The notes: generated by a model not told the origin, from the letters alone. Positions 36,604 to 49,204 are shown, counted from the stretch's first letter. The stretch: 64,000 nucleotides of DNA from Sinohyriopsis cumingii (GCA_028554795.2 CM068842.1:50179574-50243573); one strand, 5' to 3'. Numbers and translations are program-made.

Positions 36604-37667
36604 AATTTTAATAATTAATATGCATACGACGTAAGATAGCAACTTGCACGTTTATATTTATGTTATGAATATTTATCAATGTTAAATGTGTAAGTGAAAC
36701 TAGAAGGTTATATTCTTGACTTTAATTGAACAAGAGGGAAACATTTTTAGTACATTATTCACTCAAGATCGTATAATGGAACACCCACTGCAATATAAAT
36801 GTTTATGTTGTTTGCTTTCCTCTGAAATAATCTCTATGCGTAGCAAATATTCCAAGTTCAAGTACGATGAGACAAGGCATGCAGGCCCGCGTACTTTTCG
36901 ATGAACTGTTGTAGTTCTGGATTTTTCTTTTACCTTTTGCAAGCTAACATACATTTTGAGAGTCCAGCAGTATGTTTTTTCATCGGTTCAACAATTCCTT
37001 TCTCTTTTCAGCTCGAAAGGGTTTCGTGGTAACTGTATTATATAATGTATTTCACGTAGATATTCGTAACTTTTTTTAAACATATACTAATGACAAACCT
37101 AGAATACAAATTTGCAGATTTGCCAATTGGCTCTTGTACTGTTGCAGTCAAATTAGATTCTTTACTTAAACTTGTCACTGCGGATGGGTTTACTTCATTA
37201 AGACCTGGTGCACATAGGACTTCCAAGAAACAAAATTGTGGTAGTTAGGGAATATTAGTACAAGTGGCGCACATCTAACATTTTAATCATGAGGTCACTT
37301 CAGATTTTTGCTTAAACCATTTAATTAAACGTGAGGAAAATTACCTTTTTTAAGGACTTTTTAAATCTTTTAGAAGATACAGCCTAATATTAACCAAGAC
37401 ATTTGCTTAGACTGAATCTGCGTTATTAGACTCTTTAGTTTTCATGCTGCCACTTCAAATATGAACGATTTTAAAAGGTTAGGTGTAAACTTGTTATCAT
37501 CATCATCATTAAAGAGTCTGTATAATTATCACCTTTAAAGTTTATGCATATCTGTATGAATGTTAATATTGCATCTTTGGTTTTCTTCTGCGATAAACAT
37601 TCTTTATTCAACCACATGACTACTTCTAAAGATACCCGAGACCTAAACGAGATGATATGTTTCTTCA
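36604..37667. other. unassigned sequence
   Basis: No gene or repeat recognised; open frames are under 70 codons and motif-free. Confidence 0.4.
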
Positions 37668-38475
37668 TTGTTATGTACGCTGTGTCATTGGATTGCTACA
37701 TATTCATGCATTGTTAGGTACACTGTGCCATTAGATTGCTACCTATTTCTTCATTGTTAGGTGCACTGTGTCATTAGATTGCTACCCATTCCTTCATTGT
37801 TAGTGCATTGTGCCATTAGATGGCTACCTATTCATGCATTGCTAGGCACACTTCATTGTTATTTACACTGTGCCATGTGTTTAAAGTCCGTATCTTCATC
37901 ACTGCATACGTTGTGCCCCTTGTTTCTTACATGCATTTTTATTACTGGCATGATTAGATTGCTACCTGTATATTCCTTATTAGGTTCACGGTACCCTTTG
38001 CGTCTTAACTGTATTTTTATTTTTGAGTACGATGAACTTGCTACTTGCATCTTTATTATTACGTTCGATGTACCATTAGCTTGTTACGTATTCATTTATT
38101 TTTCTGTAAGTTGTGTCATTAGCATCCTACCTGTTCATTACGTTATTGGTTGGGTGTTCCTTTATAATGTATGCTTCCTGTTTTGGCTTTATTAGTTTCG
38201 AGGTGACAGTAGCTTGCTACCTGTTCCTTCATCGTTGGAGACATTGTGCCATGAGCTTCATTCCTGTTTTTTAATTCTTGCCTTCTTGGGTACACTTTGC
38301 CATTTGCTTACGGCCTGTTCATTCCTTGCTGGGCATGCTGTGCTATTCGCTTGCTACCAGTTTCTGCTTTATTGGGTACACTGTACCCTTAAGCTTGCTG
38401 TTTGTTAGGTCATCGTTATGTAAGTTTGCCTGTTGCTTCTTCATTATCGGGTAATCTGTACAATTAACATGTTTC
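37668..38475. repeat. degenerate ~44-bp tandem repeat
   Basis: A unit around 'cattgttaggtacactgtgc' plus 'cattagattgctacctattc' repeats clearly at 37668-37880 and more loosely to about 38475. A 144-codon plus-strand frame at 37761-38195 follows the repeats and is not supported as a gene. Confidence 0.75.
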
Positions 38476-38935
38476 TTCATTGCCCTTTACACCATGCTAT
38501 TACCTTAAAACATGTTTTCTAATTTCAATTTTGGATGAATGCCACATTTAGAATGCACGTGTTCTGTTTAAAGTGGTTTGGGGATATTTTTTATTAGTGT
38601 TTTCAGCGATGCATCCATCTGTCTCGAATTCATTCGAAGTCACGCAAACGCATTTTAAAGAATGTATTTGTATTATCGCACAACTTCAAAAGCTAAACAT
38701 GGGAACATGAAAAAACGACCATGGTTCGGTATCAGCCGGTATTCAGCCTCTAAAGGTATTCATGAAAGTTGAGCAAATAAGGTAATACATTTCTTTGAAG
38801 TTTCATTAGATTGCTAGAAATATTTAAGGAAGATCTCATTATACTACTGTATTATGCAATGTCATGTCTTCTTAAGCAACGCTCACGAAAAATTGAAACG
38901 AAGTAATAGAAAGCTCACTATCAGCATCTTCCTTT
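38476..38935. other. unassigned sequence
   Basis: Nothing recognised. Confidence 0.4.
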
Positions 38936-39937
38936 TGTAAATAGGACAACGTAATGAAGACGTAAATTGCTCCAAGCCAATTAATTATCTAATTAATAAA
39001 TAGGACAACGTAATGAAGTCGTAAATTATTCCAAGCCAATACATTATATAATAAATAAATAGGACAACGTAATGAAGACGTCAATTGCTCCAAGCCAATT
39101 AATTATCTACTAAATAAATAGGACAACGTAATGAAGACGCCAATTGCTCCAAGCCAATAAATTATCTAATAAATAAATAGGACAAGGTAATGAAGACGTA
39201 AATTGCTCCAAGCCAATTAATTATCTAATCAATAAATAGGACAAGGTAATGAAGACGTAAATTGCTCCAAGCCAATTAATTATCTAATAAATAAATAGGA
39301 CAACGTAATGAAGTCGTAAATTGCTCCGTACCAATTAATTATCTAATAAAAAATAGGACAACGTAATGAAGACGTAAATTGCTCCAAGCCAATAAATTAC
39401 ATAACAAATAAATATGACTATGTAATGAATACGTAAATTGCTTCAAGCCAATAAATTATAGACTAAATAAATAGGACTATGTAATGAAGACGTAACCAGC
39501 TGCAAGCCAATACATTATTTACAAATAAATAGGACTATGCAATGAAGACGTAAATTGATCCCAGCCAACTAATTATATAATAAATAAATAGGTATATGTA
39601 ATGAAAACGTAAATTGCTTCAAGCCAATAAATTATAGACTAAATAAATAGGACTATGTAATGAAGACGTAACCAGCTGCAAGCCAATACATTATTTTACA
39701 AATAAATAGGACTATGCAATGAAGACGTAAATTGATCCCAGCCAACTAATTATATAATAAATAAATAGGTATATGTAATGAAAACGTAAATTGCTCCAAG
39801 CCAATAAATTATAAAATAAATAAATAGGACTATTTAATGAAGACGTAAATTGCTCCAAGCCAATAAATTATAAACTAAATAAATAGGACTGTTTAATGAA
39901 GACATAAATTGCTCCAAGCCAATAAATTATATAATAA
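38936..39937. repeat. 58-bp satellite array, main part
   Basis: About 17 copies of a 58-59-bp unit containing 'ataggacaacgtaatgaaga', 'cgtaaattgctccaagccaa' and 'ttaattatctaataaata'. A three-unit higher-order block is duplicated: 39422-39597 and 39598-39774 share the rare variants 'aaccagctgcaagcc' and 'attgatcccagccaac'. The array resumes at 40441 beyond a LINE insertion. Confidence 0.92.
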
Positions 39938-40453
39938 TAACAATAATGAGGACTTTGTATAGCGCCTGATCTTTAAAAGCTCTAAGCTCTTTACAACATT
40001 AGACAACACCTATAAGATAAAAAAAAACAGATAATGACATGATTACAAACACAAACTCCATGAAATTAGAAAACATAGAAAAAACATGCTGAGAATATTT
40101 AAGGTAGGAAACATTATTAAGTCTTTAAATTTGTTCTTGCAGTCGAAATAAGTGAATTTTGAGAGCACTCTTGAATGTGATCACTGCGTCTTTGTGTCTA
40201 AGTTCAGTGGGCAATTCATTCCACGTTGTTGGGCCCTGGTATACAAAAGAACGCTGTCCATATGACTTTGTTTTCATAGTGGGAATAATGAGTATACGAT
40301 TGTCAGAAGAGGAACGTAAGTATCTTGCTGGTGTGTACACATGGGTGAGGTCGGATAGGTATGTTGGACTAGAGTACGTCAGTGAAACGTAGCACAGAGA
40401 ACAAATTTTGTTGTTTGATTCTGGATCGAATGGATATTACTTTTATATAATAA
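39927..40453 (-). mobile_element. CR1/L2-like LINE 3' end inserted in the satellite
   Basis: About 500 bp on the minus strand (39938-40440) with the shared LINE 3' UTR and C-terminal block. It sits inside the 58-bp array, with satellite sequence on both sides and 'ttatataataa' at 39927-39937 and 40443-40453. That 11-mer fits a target duplication, but it is also part of the satellite monomer. The 5' end is truncated. Confidence 0.88.
40125..40340 (-). pseudogene. LINE C-terminal fragment, open frame
   Basis: 71 codons, 'SYGQRSFVYQGPTTWNELP' and ending '[16 protein letters not shown]'. It retains the complete C-terminal block of the LINE protein, so it shows the natural stop of the family at 40125. 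Confidence 0.75.
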
Positions 40454-40515
40454 ATAAATAGGACTATGTGATGAAGACGTAAATTGCTCCAAGCTAATAA
40501 ATTATCTGATAAATA
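40441..40515. repeat. 58-bp satellite, distal part
   Basis: One and a half further satellite units after the LINE insertion. Confidence 0.85.
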
Positions 40516-41149
40516 GTTAGGACTATGCCAGCACGTGTAAGGGGAAACTTTATGCTTCGACCATTTCGTTCCATCATAGTGTGTGGAGAGCGCATGAGTT
40601 GGATCTTGCAATAGCAAATAAGCTGGAAAAGCCTCACATCTAGTTAATATATGCAAATTCACTCTTTTATGCAAATACTATCCTTATGAAAAAGTTTTCT
40701 AACGTTTATATGAAATTTAATATTACCCAAACTTGAACGCCACAGACAATTTAGTGTTAAATAAATCTGAATCAATTTACGTCTTAGATTTTCTTTTAGG
40801 AAACAAGTGACTTTTCAGTGATTAAAGTTATAGTAACAGCTGAAAAAATGGGCAAATATTTGGCCGTTAGATTGATAATAAGAGTAAAATTACATCCAAT
40901 GTAACATAACAAAGTAACTTCAATTGTCACTCAGTACTTGGTTATTTGGCCCTGAAGATAATGTCAGACAATATTCCTTGATCTGGCTGTCTGAAAACGA
41001 AGAAAATGTTGTACAGTGCTCCCTCATCTGACTGTCTGAAGACCAAGGAAATGGTGAGTGTAACGAAGTATCAATGAATTATTCCCTAATCGTTTAGATT
41101 TTTTAAAATTATAAATTAATGTAATTCATGAAACAAAAGTTAATAGTTC
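40516..41149. other. unassigned sequence
   Basis: Nothing recognised apart from a short duplicated 'ctgactgtctgaa(g/a)ac'-like pair at about 40985-41045. Confidence 0.4.
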
Positions 41150-41445
41150 TATGTCACCTTACTCTATGTCATGACGCAGTAGAGGTCTGAATCAGTTATA
41201 TTACCATATGCCGTGACGCAGTGGAGGTCTGAATCAGTTACATTACGCTATGCCGTGACGCTGTGGAGGTCTGAATCAGTTACATTACCCTATGCCGTGA
41301 CACAGTGGATGTCTGAATCAGTTACATTACGCTATGCCGTGACGCAGCAGAGGTCTGTATCAGTTACATTACGATACCGGTGACGCAGCAGAGGTCTGAA
41401 TCAGTTACATTACGCTATCTAGTGACGCAGCAGAGGTCTGTATCG
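41150..41445. repeat. 42-bp minisatellite
   Basis: About seven copies of 'tgacgcagtggaggtctgaa' plus 'tcagttacattacgctatgc' plus 'cg', with aligned substitutions. Confidence 0.9.
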
Positions 41446-41764
41446 GTCGCTCACTAGACTCTGCTCACTACAGTTGTGGATATTTCTAAGAAGCCTACAA
41501 ATGGATGTAGTATGTATATGCTGTAGAACATGTAATTTAATTGGTATCGGTTCTGTCAGTTTGTCGCAATGTTGGTATGACTGTGTCTGATAATTTGTTG
41601 GTAATCGTTGCAAGCAGAGCCGTGTTTCGAGTGCTTCTAAGCTATTTTTTTTTGGAGTTTCCACCAGAATCAAATTCTGCATAATTTGCTCGTGTGCTTG
41701 AATATTTCGGAGGTGAAATACGACTGTTCGCAGATATTGACCAAGTACTAGATAGATTTGGTCA

Positions 41765-41765
<1 letters not shown>
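41446..41765. other. unassigned sequence, minus strand open
   Basis: The minus strand is open from the (AT)n edge at about 41765 to 41419 (about 115 codons), with a varied composition outside the AT part. No motif was recognised. The last codons overlap the 42-bp array, so a real gene is unlikely. Confidence 0.3.
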
Positions 41766-41847
<82 letters not shown>

Positions 41848-41852
41848 TATAC

Positions 41853-41948
<96 letters not shown>

Positions 41949-41956
41949 GGGGGGCG
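41766..41956. repeat. (AT)n microsatellite ending in G8
   Basis: About 180 bp of AT repeat with three 'acatatat' interruptions around 41840-41870, followed by eight G residues. Confidence 0.95.
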
Positions 41957-42689
41957 TTTGGGTGTGTATCTATGTATATCATTGATAGCGAATATTCACT
42001 AGATTTCAAATAATCGAGAAGCCTAAAGTAGCGCTAAACATAAACGTATTAGTGAAATAAGAATTATGATAGGTGCATATATATATAAGATATATGAAAT
42101 TATAACTGCCTTAAATCAGTATTTGTGGTATGTATGGAACTGAGCCACATGAAAAGGTATACTTCATGTGTTTATTGCAAATTAATAGTTATCCTGTTAA
42201 CAATATGATCAAGTGTCTTTGACTTGTTAACAACTTTTTTTCCAGACTATTTGTACAGGGGGTCATTTTTGAGCAGGTCAGATAATTTCTGTATGAGTTA
42301 AAGGTCATTGTGACCTTCAAATAATGCATAAAGCAAGACTAGCTACAATTCTCTGAAGCGTGACGGTCCATATACATATTTAAAAAAAGTAATTTTGCCC
42401 TGGAGCACAAGTATCAAACGTAAGGGAAGACTTTACTTCATTTGCGTATCTGGAGGATAGGCAATGTAAATTCTATCAAAGAAACAATGTTTCCATATTT
42501 GAATGAAGCATAGAGAAAGCAGGAATTTCTATCAAAGTTGGACATGCGTTGTTTCAATATACTTGTTCCACAGCCTGGTTTTCTCTTTATTTGATAAAAT
42601 CACGTAAATTACTATATTTTAGACCTTTTTAATTTCATTGTCCTCTTTTAACATCACATCAATATCACACTTCGTTATTTTTTAATTTG
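41957..42689. other. unassigned sequence
   Basis: Nothing recognised. Confidence 0.4.
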
Positions 42690-43135
42690 CTCTAACTGTT
42701 CCTTCATTTGCATCTCCATGTGAGCATTTCAAACATGTACAATATCGTAGCAATACAAAAACAAAACAAAACAACAACAGCAACAAAAAAGAAAGAAAGA
42801 AAATATATATGAGAAGCAAAACTATGGCCAATGTTGTAAAATCATTCGTTGCATGGAAACCATGGTTGGTTTTCAAGCGTACTTTATCAGTATATCATCC
42901 AAAGTAAATAGAAAGTAAGTAAAGATCGATGCAGCAGACACGATTCCTTAAAATTTGCTGTAGCTTTTTCTTCATTAATCTCCTAGTGAACATTTCATAC
43001 ATATGTTATATCGTAACATACAAAAATCAAAAACAGCAACAACAAACAAGAAAAAAGAAAGAAAAAAGAAACAGCATGTAAATGACAAGCAAAACAATGG
43101 CCATAGTTCTAAAGTTATTCCTTATATGTAAACCC
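42690..43135. repeat. tandem duplication, ~260-bp period
   Basis: 42690-42870 and about 42952-43135 share, in order, 'atttca.aca..t...atatcgta', an A/C-rich 'aacagcaaca' run, 'aagaaagaaa', and 'caaaac(t/a)atggcca'. Diverged direct copies. Confidence 0.7.
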
Positions 43136-43477
43136 ACTCTGACTGGCCAAGGTCTTGACCCTTGGTTTACAAGTCAGACCTCTTCCACCTTATCTTCCGC
43201 GGCTCCAAAATACAGAGATAGCTTAGTATCAAATTCTATCCAATTATTTGTGAAAAGTTTAGAAAAGAGGGAAATAACAGATAACTTGAAGTTGGAACAA
43301 TCAAACGTTAGATTCTATCTTTATGTTTCTGCTGCATTTCTATATGGTATTATTGCCATTTTACTGTTTTCTCTAGAAGTTATGATTGTTGTTGTAATGC
43401 TCCTAAGTATATTTTGTTATTTTTATTGTCGTCGTTTTCTAGTTGTTGTTATGCAATCATCCAAATCTTTAATATAG
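43082..43477 (+). other. uncertain 131-codon open frame with hydrophobic C-half
   Basis: Open from an ATG at 43082 inside the duplicated segment to 43477. The second half has a 40-residue hydrophobic stretch that could be one or two membrane segments ('FLYGIIAILLF', 'MIVVVMLLSIF'). No family was recognised and no splice or promoter context is evident. T-rich DNA easily gives such frames by chance. Confidence 0.2.
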
Positions 43478-46171
43478 TCGATTGATGCGGTTAGCACTTT
43501 ACATCAGTGCTTTATGGCGATTTGATGTTCAAATTTTATTTTTTTTTGTGAATAAGCGGAAAAACATTATATTCTCATTCTTGAGTATATCTGCTAAAAC
43601 GAAAACAAAAAAGTGATTACTCAAAATCATTGCCAAGGTGATCAAGTTAACCAAAAAAAGGTACATTGTTCGTTCCTTGATCATTTTGTGGCAAATGCCC
43701 TTCTCGTAATTTATACGAGGCCAGTTTGTGCCATCTGACCATCTCAGCTCTGTTTGACTTTTCATTCTACTTAATGTGATATCCTCTTTTCATAAAAATT
43801 ATTCTTCCCATAGTCAAAATCCAGAACTCCCTGAAGGATATTTTTCATTATGTCATTATTAGTCATCATTAAAATCTTTAAACCTCAGAATATAATAATG
43901 ATATTTTTATTTCCAAAAATGAGAATTAAAGATCGTGTCGCTTTTTTTTAATTTACGAAAGTGTCTTTGAATACATTTCCGAAGAACCCCGAGGTCTGAA
44001 AAAGTGGTGTAATTATCAATCATGCGCTTATCATAGAAAAACAGAAAGTCTCCTTTGAAACATCACTAACAGTATATTGCCCTGTCAATCCAATAATTAA
44101 AATATATAGTTTTAACCTTGAAATAAAGGCTTTACAACATCTGCTGAGACAGGGTAGCCAATTGTTGCAGTCCTGGAATTTAACTGAGGTGAAAGGAATT
44201 TTAATTACAAAATATCAAACACTATTAGATGACATCTAAGAGAGTATTTAAATAGACATAAGGAAATATCGCATGAGTGTAATGAAAACATCGTGTTCTC
44301 ACTAATGGCGAAGCCACCAGTGGAAAGACATTTGGCTTTTGTAATCACATTTCTTGCACGGATGAAGAGAATTTAACTTTATGTAGATACATTGCTTGCG
44401 CGGGATGATACAGTGAAGATTGCTGAATCTGAACTACTATAGCAACAATGCAGAATGGTCCAACATGCATCAGAACATAACATAATTAAAGAACAAATTT
44501 TAATGCATGTGAGATTAAGTTGTAAGAATTTGGATTTCTATCATTGTTTTTCTCTGCACTCAGACATGAATGTCTGTGTACTGGCTAGTTTGCAGCCTAT
44601 TTCGGTAACAGACGTTGCACCCAAATTGACAGCTTAATTTCGGCTTGCAGGTGACAATAATCATACCCTTGCTTCTCCATCGTTTTCAGACACGATTATG
44701 ATCACTGGTGAGACGGATATGACATTGTATGTGTGAAACATAATATCGAATAGCAACATGTCGTGCAAATCCAATCGCAGACTTGTATGATTCATGTGGG
44801 AAACTAGTTATAAAAGAATTACTATCTGAAGCCCGTATTTTATTGTTTGGCGTTCGGTTTAAAATAGTCTTGATGGTACCTTACATGTATACTGAAGGAT
44901 CAACAGTCTTGACAAATTGTAAAAAATCTATTTATTCTAAGAGAGAGAGAGAGAGAGAGAAGAAGGAGAAGAAGACGAAATAAGTGTTAATATTTTTATA
45001 TGCATGTCTTAATAACCTGCATAAGACAAATATACTTGCTACACGGAAAAAGTAGTTCTATAAGCGATATCGCTACTGTGGCGATAAAAGGGGTATCGAT
45101 ACTGTGTTGATATCATTTTTCTCCCACTGATATATTTCAGTTTCTCATTATGAAATATATTACAAAATTCGTTTACCCATTTATGTTTAGGCTTGAAATA
45201 GGTTTGTTGTAGTCTAAAAAAGCAGATGTTCCAGTCGATAATGTTTTGTTAGTTTAAATACACGTATCATTAGCCACTTTTGACTGGCAGAAGGCCCTAT
45301 GGGATTCTTATTCAATTCGTTATAGTTTATCAACTACGTTTTATGTGTTTTCGTTTGTCAGTTTCGGCGGTAAAATGATGGATAAGCCCATACATGTGAA
45401 AGACTGAAAAATCGTAGTGAAAGACCAAGAAGATATAAAATACCTCTCGTTATCTTTACGTAGATGGACGTGCTCACTTAATTTCATTGTCTGGAGAGAG
45501 CAATGTAACACCTCAAGAGGTTTTGAAGCCTCACATTCTGTAGAGGATACATTGAAACAGACGAAGGCATTGATGCATACTTTAACGAATAACAAATCTT
45601 TATTCAATTTGCTGGTTTCGAGTCTTTTGATAATTCTCTAAACTCCCCCTACGACAACATTTTTAACACTCCGTGTTCTAATATGTACACATTTCCACAA
45701 GAAGTAACGATTCATGCGAGCAAATAACTACGGCTTTCTTTCGAATATATATATTTACCTTATCAGGGAAATTGCAAGTTTCGACAATTTCTAAATATGC
45801 CTACCTATGCTGAATTTTGCAAAAACTAATTAAGTTTCCTCATAATCACAAGAGATTTATAGTTTTTGTTTCGATGTGTCATTCTATTGTCAATAGTTTT
45901 AAAAATGCACCATCCGCATCATGATCTAGGGACGGGTGGATTAAGACACTAAGACTCGGCATCCATGAAGACCATTCTTCAAATTACTCTACTCAGTCGA
46001 ATGATATAGAATTATGATTTGGATGGATGCTGGTATTTAGAAACAATGCCAATGTTACAAATACATTGAAAATAAGCTATTTCGTGTGCGAAAAAAATAA
46101 GTTATGCTTTGTATCCATACATTATATCATAAGAATAGATATATATTTGTTCGACTTGAACGTTAAGTTGC
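43478..46171. other. unassigned A+T-rich sequence
   Basis: No supported gene. A short (GA)n occurs at about 44940-44960. Two short frames overlap in opposite orientation at 45341-45641 without motifs. Confidence 0.4.
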
Positions 46172-46535
46172 CGAAAAACCTAACAGCTTCCCAGTCTATC
46201 AGAAACTACCTAACCGCTCCCCAATCTATAAGAAAAAATATATCCGCTTCCCAGCCATAAAGAAAATCAACCTAACCGCTGTCTAGTCTATAAGAAACTA
46301 CCTAACCGCTTCCCAGTCGAAACGAAATAACCTAACCGCTTCCCAGTCTATAAGAAACTACCAACCGCTTCACAGTCTATAAGAAACAATCTAACTACTT
46401 CTCAGTCTAAAAGAAACAACCTAACCACTTCCCAGTCTATACAAAATAGTAACCGCTTCCCAGTCTGTAAAACAGCAACCTAATCGCTTCCCAGTCTATA
46501 AAACAACAACCTAACCGCTTTCCAGTCAATAAAAT
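46172..46535. repeat. 30-bp minisatellite
   Basis: About 12 copies of 'aacctaaccgcttcccagtc' plus 'tataagaaac', with small indels. Confidence 0.9.
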
Positions 46536-46758
46536 GTGTCTTATGACACGTAAAATAGTGTTACATTGTTCAAAAAAGAGGGACTGTCAGCTTCCATACA
46601 TATACGAATCCATTCTGGAGCAGCTTTGATATAAAATATTATTGGCAACACACGCGGGTTTTCAATGTCTTTTAATGGTGTAGATATGTTCTTGAAAATC
46701 AAACAGTGAATCCATACGTAATGCCTCAGCCTACTGTTTCATAGACATTCTAATAAAA
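46536..46758. other. short unassigned stretch
   Basis: Nothing recognised. Confidence 0.4.
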
Positions 46759-46860
46759 TGTTGTTGTAGGGTTTAACGCCATTTTTCAGCACACGATAGG
46801 CTATACATGGCGGCCAGTGTTAATGATGGAAGAAGAACCCGCGAAAACCCTGGAAAGAAA
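46759..46860 (-). mobile_element. SINE family B fragment
   Basis: Minus-strand copy of the 3' domain ('gggtttaacgccatttttca', 'ctatacatggcggccag'), with a short (GTT) tail. It ends abruptly at 'ctggaaagaaa', where the arm of the foldback element begins. Confidence 0.85.
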
Positions 46861-47444
46861 CACACCTGAGTGGTGAAAAGTGTATTTTTTCTCATTGTCA
46901 TCCTGAACCATGTAAGAGATAGTTTTCGTCTGTTCTCGAACCGTCATTTAATCCATCCAAATCGCATATCAAGAGGAGTGACCTGGAATGAATGTTATAA
47001 CTGATGGATAACTTTGCGGATAAACGTGCTAATTTTATTGTTTTCGTAGCTGCTGATATGGGTAATTGCTTGCTGATGTGATAATCGATTCCTTGTTGAT
47101 ATTACACGGCGCTATAGATTATAGGTTAATCTACTGGCTATTACGTGGCACTATAGATTATAGCGTAATTCACTGGCGTATCAGTACGACTGAAATGTCT
47201 GACTGGAAACACTACATATGTGTATGGGAATGCAATTCGATTTTCCTTTTCTTGCTATAAAAGTGTTCGGTATGATCGAAGCATCGGCGTCATTGTGACT
47301 TTGTTGTCTTTACATTCCAGGTCACTCCTCTTGATATGCGATTTGGATGGATTAAAAGACGGTTCGAGAACAGAAGAAAACTATCTCTGACATGGTTCAG
47401 GATGACAATGAGAAAAAATACACTTTTCACCACTCAGGTGTGTT
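46859..47444. mobile_element. foldback element with 132-bp inverted arms
   Basis: 46859-46990 and 47313-47444 are reverse complements with only a few mismatches. The arms begin 'aacacacctgagtggtgaaa' and end 'gtgacctggaatg'. The 322-bp spacer has no motif-bearing frame. It contains two copies of 'ctatagattata' at about 47110-47165. No convincing target duplication was seen. It may be a non-autonomous transposon or an inverted duplication. Confidence 0.85.
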
Positions 47445-47908
47445 AATCGTATCGTCTGTGAATGCAAATAAGATTTTGAAACCGAATATAGCACAAGCTG
47501 GTAAGTACATTTAACCAGACTTTAAATTTGCACAAAGAAAAATGGAAAATTTGCGTTTCATTTTAAATTTCTACTTTTTATATTTATGTGGTCACAGTTC
47601 AAAATGGAAATTTTACGAATCCAAAAATTTAACTTTAAACTGCAGCTATACAAAATGTAAAAAGCTCGAGAACTGGTTCCATCACATTTCTATATTTCTG
47701 ATCTAGTCTTACAACCACTGACAAACTGATCCTTCTCAAAGGAACGATTCGCTCGGTAATGAAAACAAAGAAGACGAAGTAAGAGCGGCTATTCATTTTT
47801 ACAGTCTGGAAACTCAGCAGTTATTGACGGTTTAACATCTAATTATGCTAAAATAGCCACAAGTTGTCTCACACCACTTCTGAAAGGTCTGTTCGATAGT
47901 ATGTCGGA
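47445..47908. other. unassigned sequence
   Basis: Nothing recognised. Confidence 0.4.
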
Positions 47909-48398
47909 TGCAGGGGAGGAGAAGTATTCTGCGACCGGGCTTCTGTACAGCTAACGCCAATCACTAATCAAGACCACCCTAGTCAAGCTGGCCCCCGTGG
48001 CGATAAAAGGTGCAAAACTTGTCAACATACGATAGAGACCAGGACATTTTCTAGCACAGTGACTAGAGAAAAACTAAATATACATGGTCCAAACAAAACG
48101 TGCGAAACAGAGAGTCATTTATCTCATCACATGTTAGATGTGTAGCCTTCAGTATGTCGGAGAAACTGAAATGCTACACAAAATGACCAACCTTCATAGA
48201 TCTGATTGGATGACAAAGAAGCTGTACAGAAGCCCGGTCGCAGAACACTTCTCCTCCCCTGCCACACTTTCAGTGATATAACACTTATTGCATTGCTCAC
48301 AACCCCAACTGGAGTTCCAAACCAGGAAAGAAAAGGAATCTTACTGGACACGCCGCCTTAGAATACTGAAACCAAGCGGTTTAGATCAAGAAGACTAG
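47909..48398 (+). pseudogene. rearranged Penelope-like GIY-YIG remnant
   Basis: Plus strand from about 47953. It reads 'PSQAGPRGDKRCKTCQHTIE', then after frame breaks 'CSLQYVGET' (the GIY-YIG core), 'LHRSDWMTKKLYRSPVAEHF', and after another break 'KESYWTRRLRILKPSGLDQED' with a stop at 48398. It is collinear with 13845-14462. Immediately upstream, 47909-47952 is an inverted copy of 48220-48263 from its own endonuclease domain (44 bp, few mismatches). The element is thus joined to a reversed piece of itself. Inverted and tandem partial copies are common for Penelope elements. Confidence 0.82.
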
Positions 48399-48744
48399 AA
48401 AAAAGACAACCATGCACAAATAAAATTGTCTTTTACAGCCGACACATTTTCTTTTAAATAATTCTATAAATTTGCTTAATAGTCTATGACTACTATAACA
48501 ATGAAATATCCGGGATATAATTTGTGCTTACATAAATTTACATAATACAAATATTTTCTAGTATCAGCAACACACTGAAATAAACTAGTTGAAACATAAT
48601 AAAGTTAAAATGTTGTGTTCCTGTAGAAACAGCCATGTAAAGTTTCGCAAACATAACCGTTTTTCTTTTTCTTTTTGTCTTGTCTATGTTTTGTATTTGC
48701 CTTTGAAAAAGACTCATTAAAGAGTCGAAAGCGCTGAGGCTATG
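48399..48744. other. unassigned sequence
   Basis: Nothing recognised; open frames over the following microsatellites are artefacts. Confidence 0.4.
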
Positions 48745-48750
48745 TATGTA

Positions 48751-48789
<39 letters not shown>

Positions 48790-48851
48790 CCATTTCCTTT
48801 TTAAAGTAGTACTGGAGTCTTCTAGCTCTCTAAAGCTGACTGTCATAGTAG

Positions 48852-48904
<53 letters not shown>
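48745..48904. repeat. (TG)n and (TC)n microsatellites
   Basis: (TG)n at about 48755-48788 and (TC)n at about 48854-48904. The latter abuts the head of the next SINE. Confidence 0.9.
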
Positions 48905-48907
<3 letters not shown>

Positions 48908-49167
48908 CGCTCCGGTGGCCTAGTGATTAGAGCGTCCGCCTCAGATGAGGTCGCGAGTTCGAACTCCGGCTTAGTCATGCCAAAGACTTATAAAAATGGT
49001 ACTAGCAGCTGCCTCGCTTGGCGCTCAGCATTAAGAGATTAGTGTTAGGACTGGTCGGCCTGGTGTCAGGATAATGTAAATGGGTGTGACATGATGCTAC
49101 GTGTCTGCGGCATGATCTGTCACACTACAGACATCGTAGCGATATGACTTAAAGCTACGTTAAAAAT

Positions 49168-49171
<4 letters not shown>
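48905..49171 (+). mobile_element. tRNA-derived SINE, family A, copy 4
   Basis: Head 'gaccgctccggtggcctagt' with A-box 'tggcctagtga' and B-box 'gagttcgaactcc'; the body has an internal deletion in the 'gccccagtgctag' region. The end 'gttaaaaatcaaa' is followed by a (CT)n tail (49172-49204). (CT)n flanks both sides, so the SINE either landed in a CT microsatellite or grew one at its tail. Confidence 0.9.

Positions 49172-49204
<33 letters not shown>
49172..49204. repeat. (TC)n, SINE tail
   Basis: CT dinucleotides between the two SINEs. Confidence 0.9.

Noticed and set aside
37761-38195. 144-codon plus-strand open frame
   Set aside because: It follows the 44-bp tandem repeat and consists of repeated low-complexity peptides.
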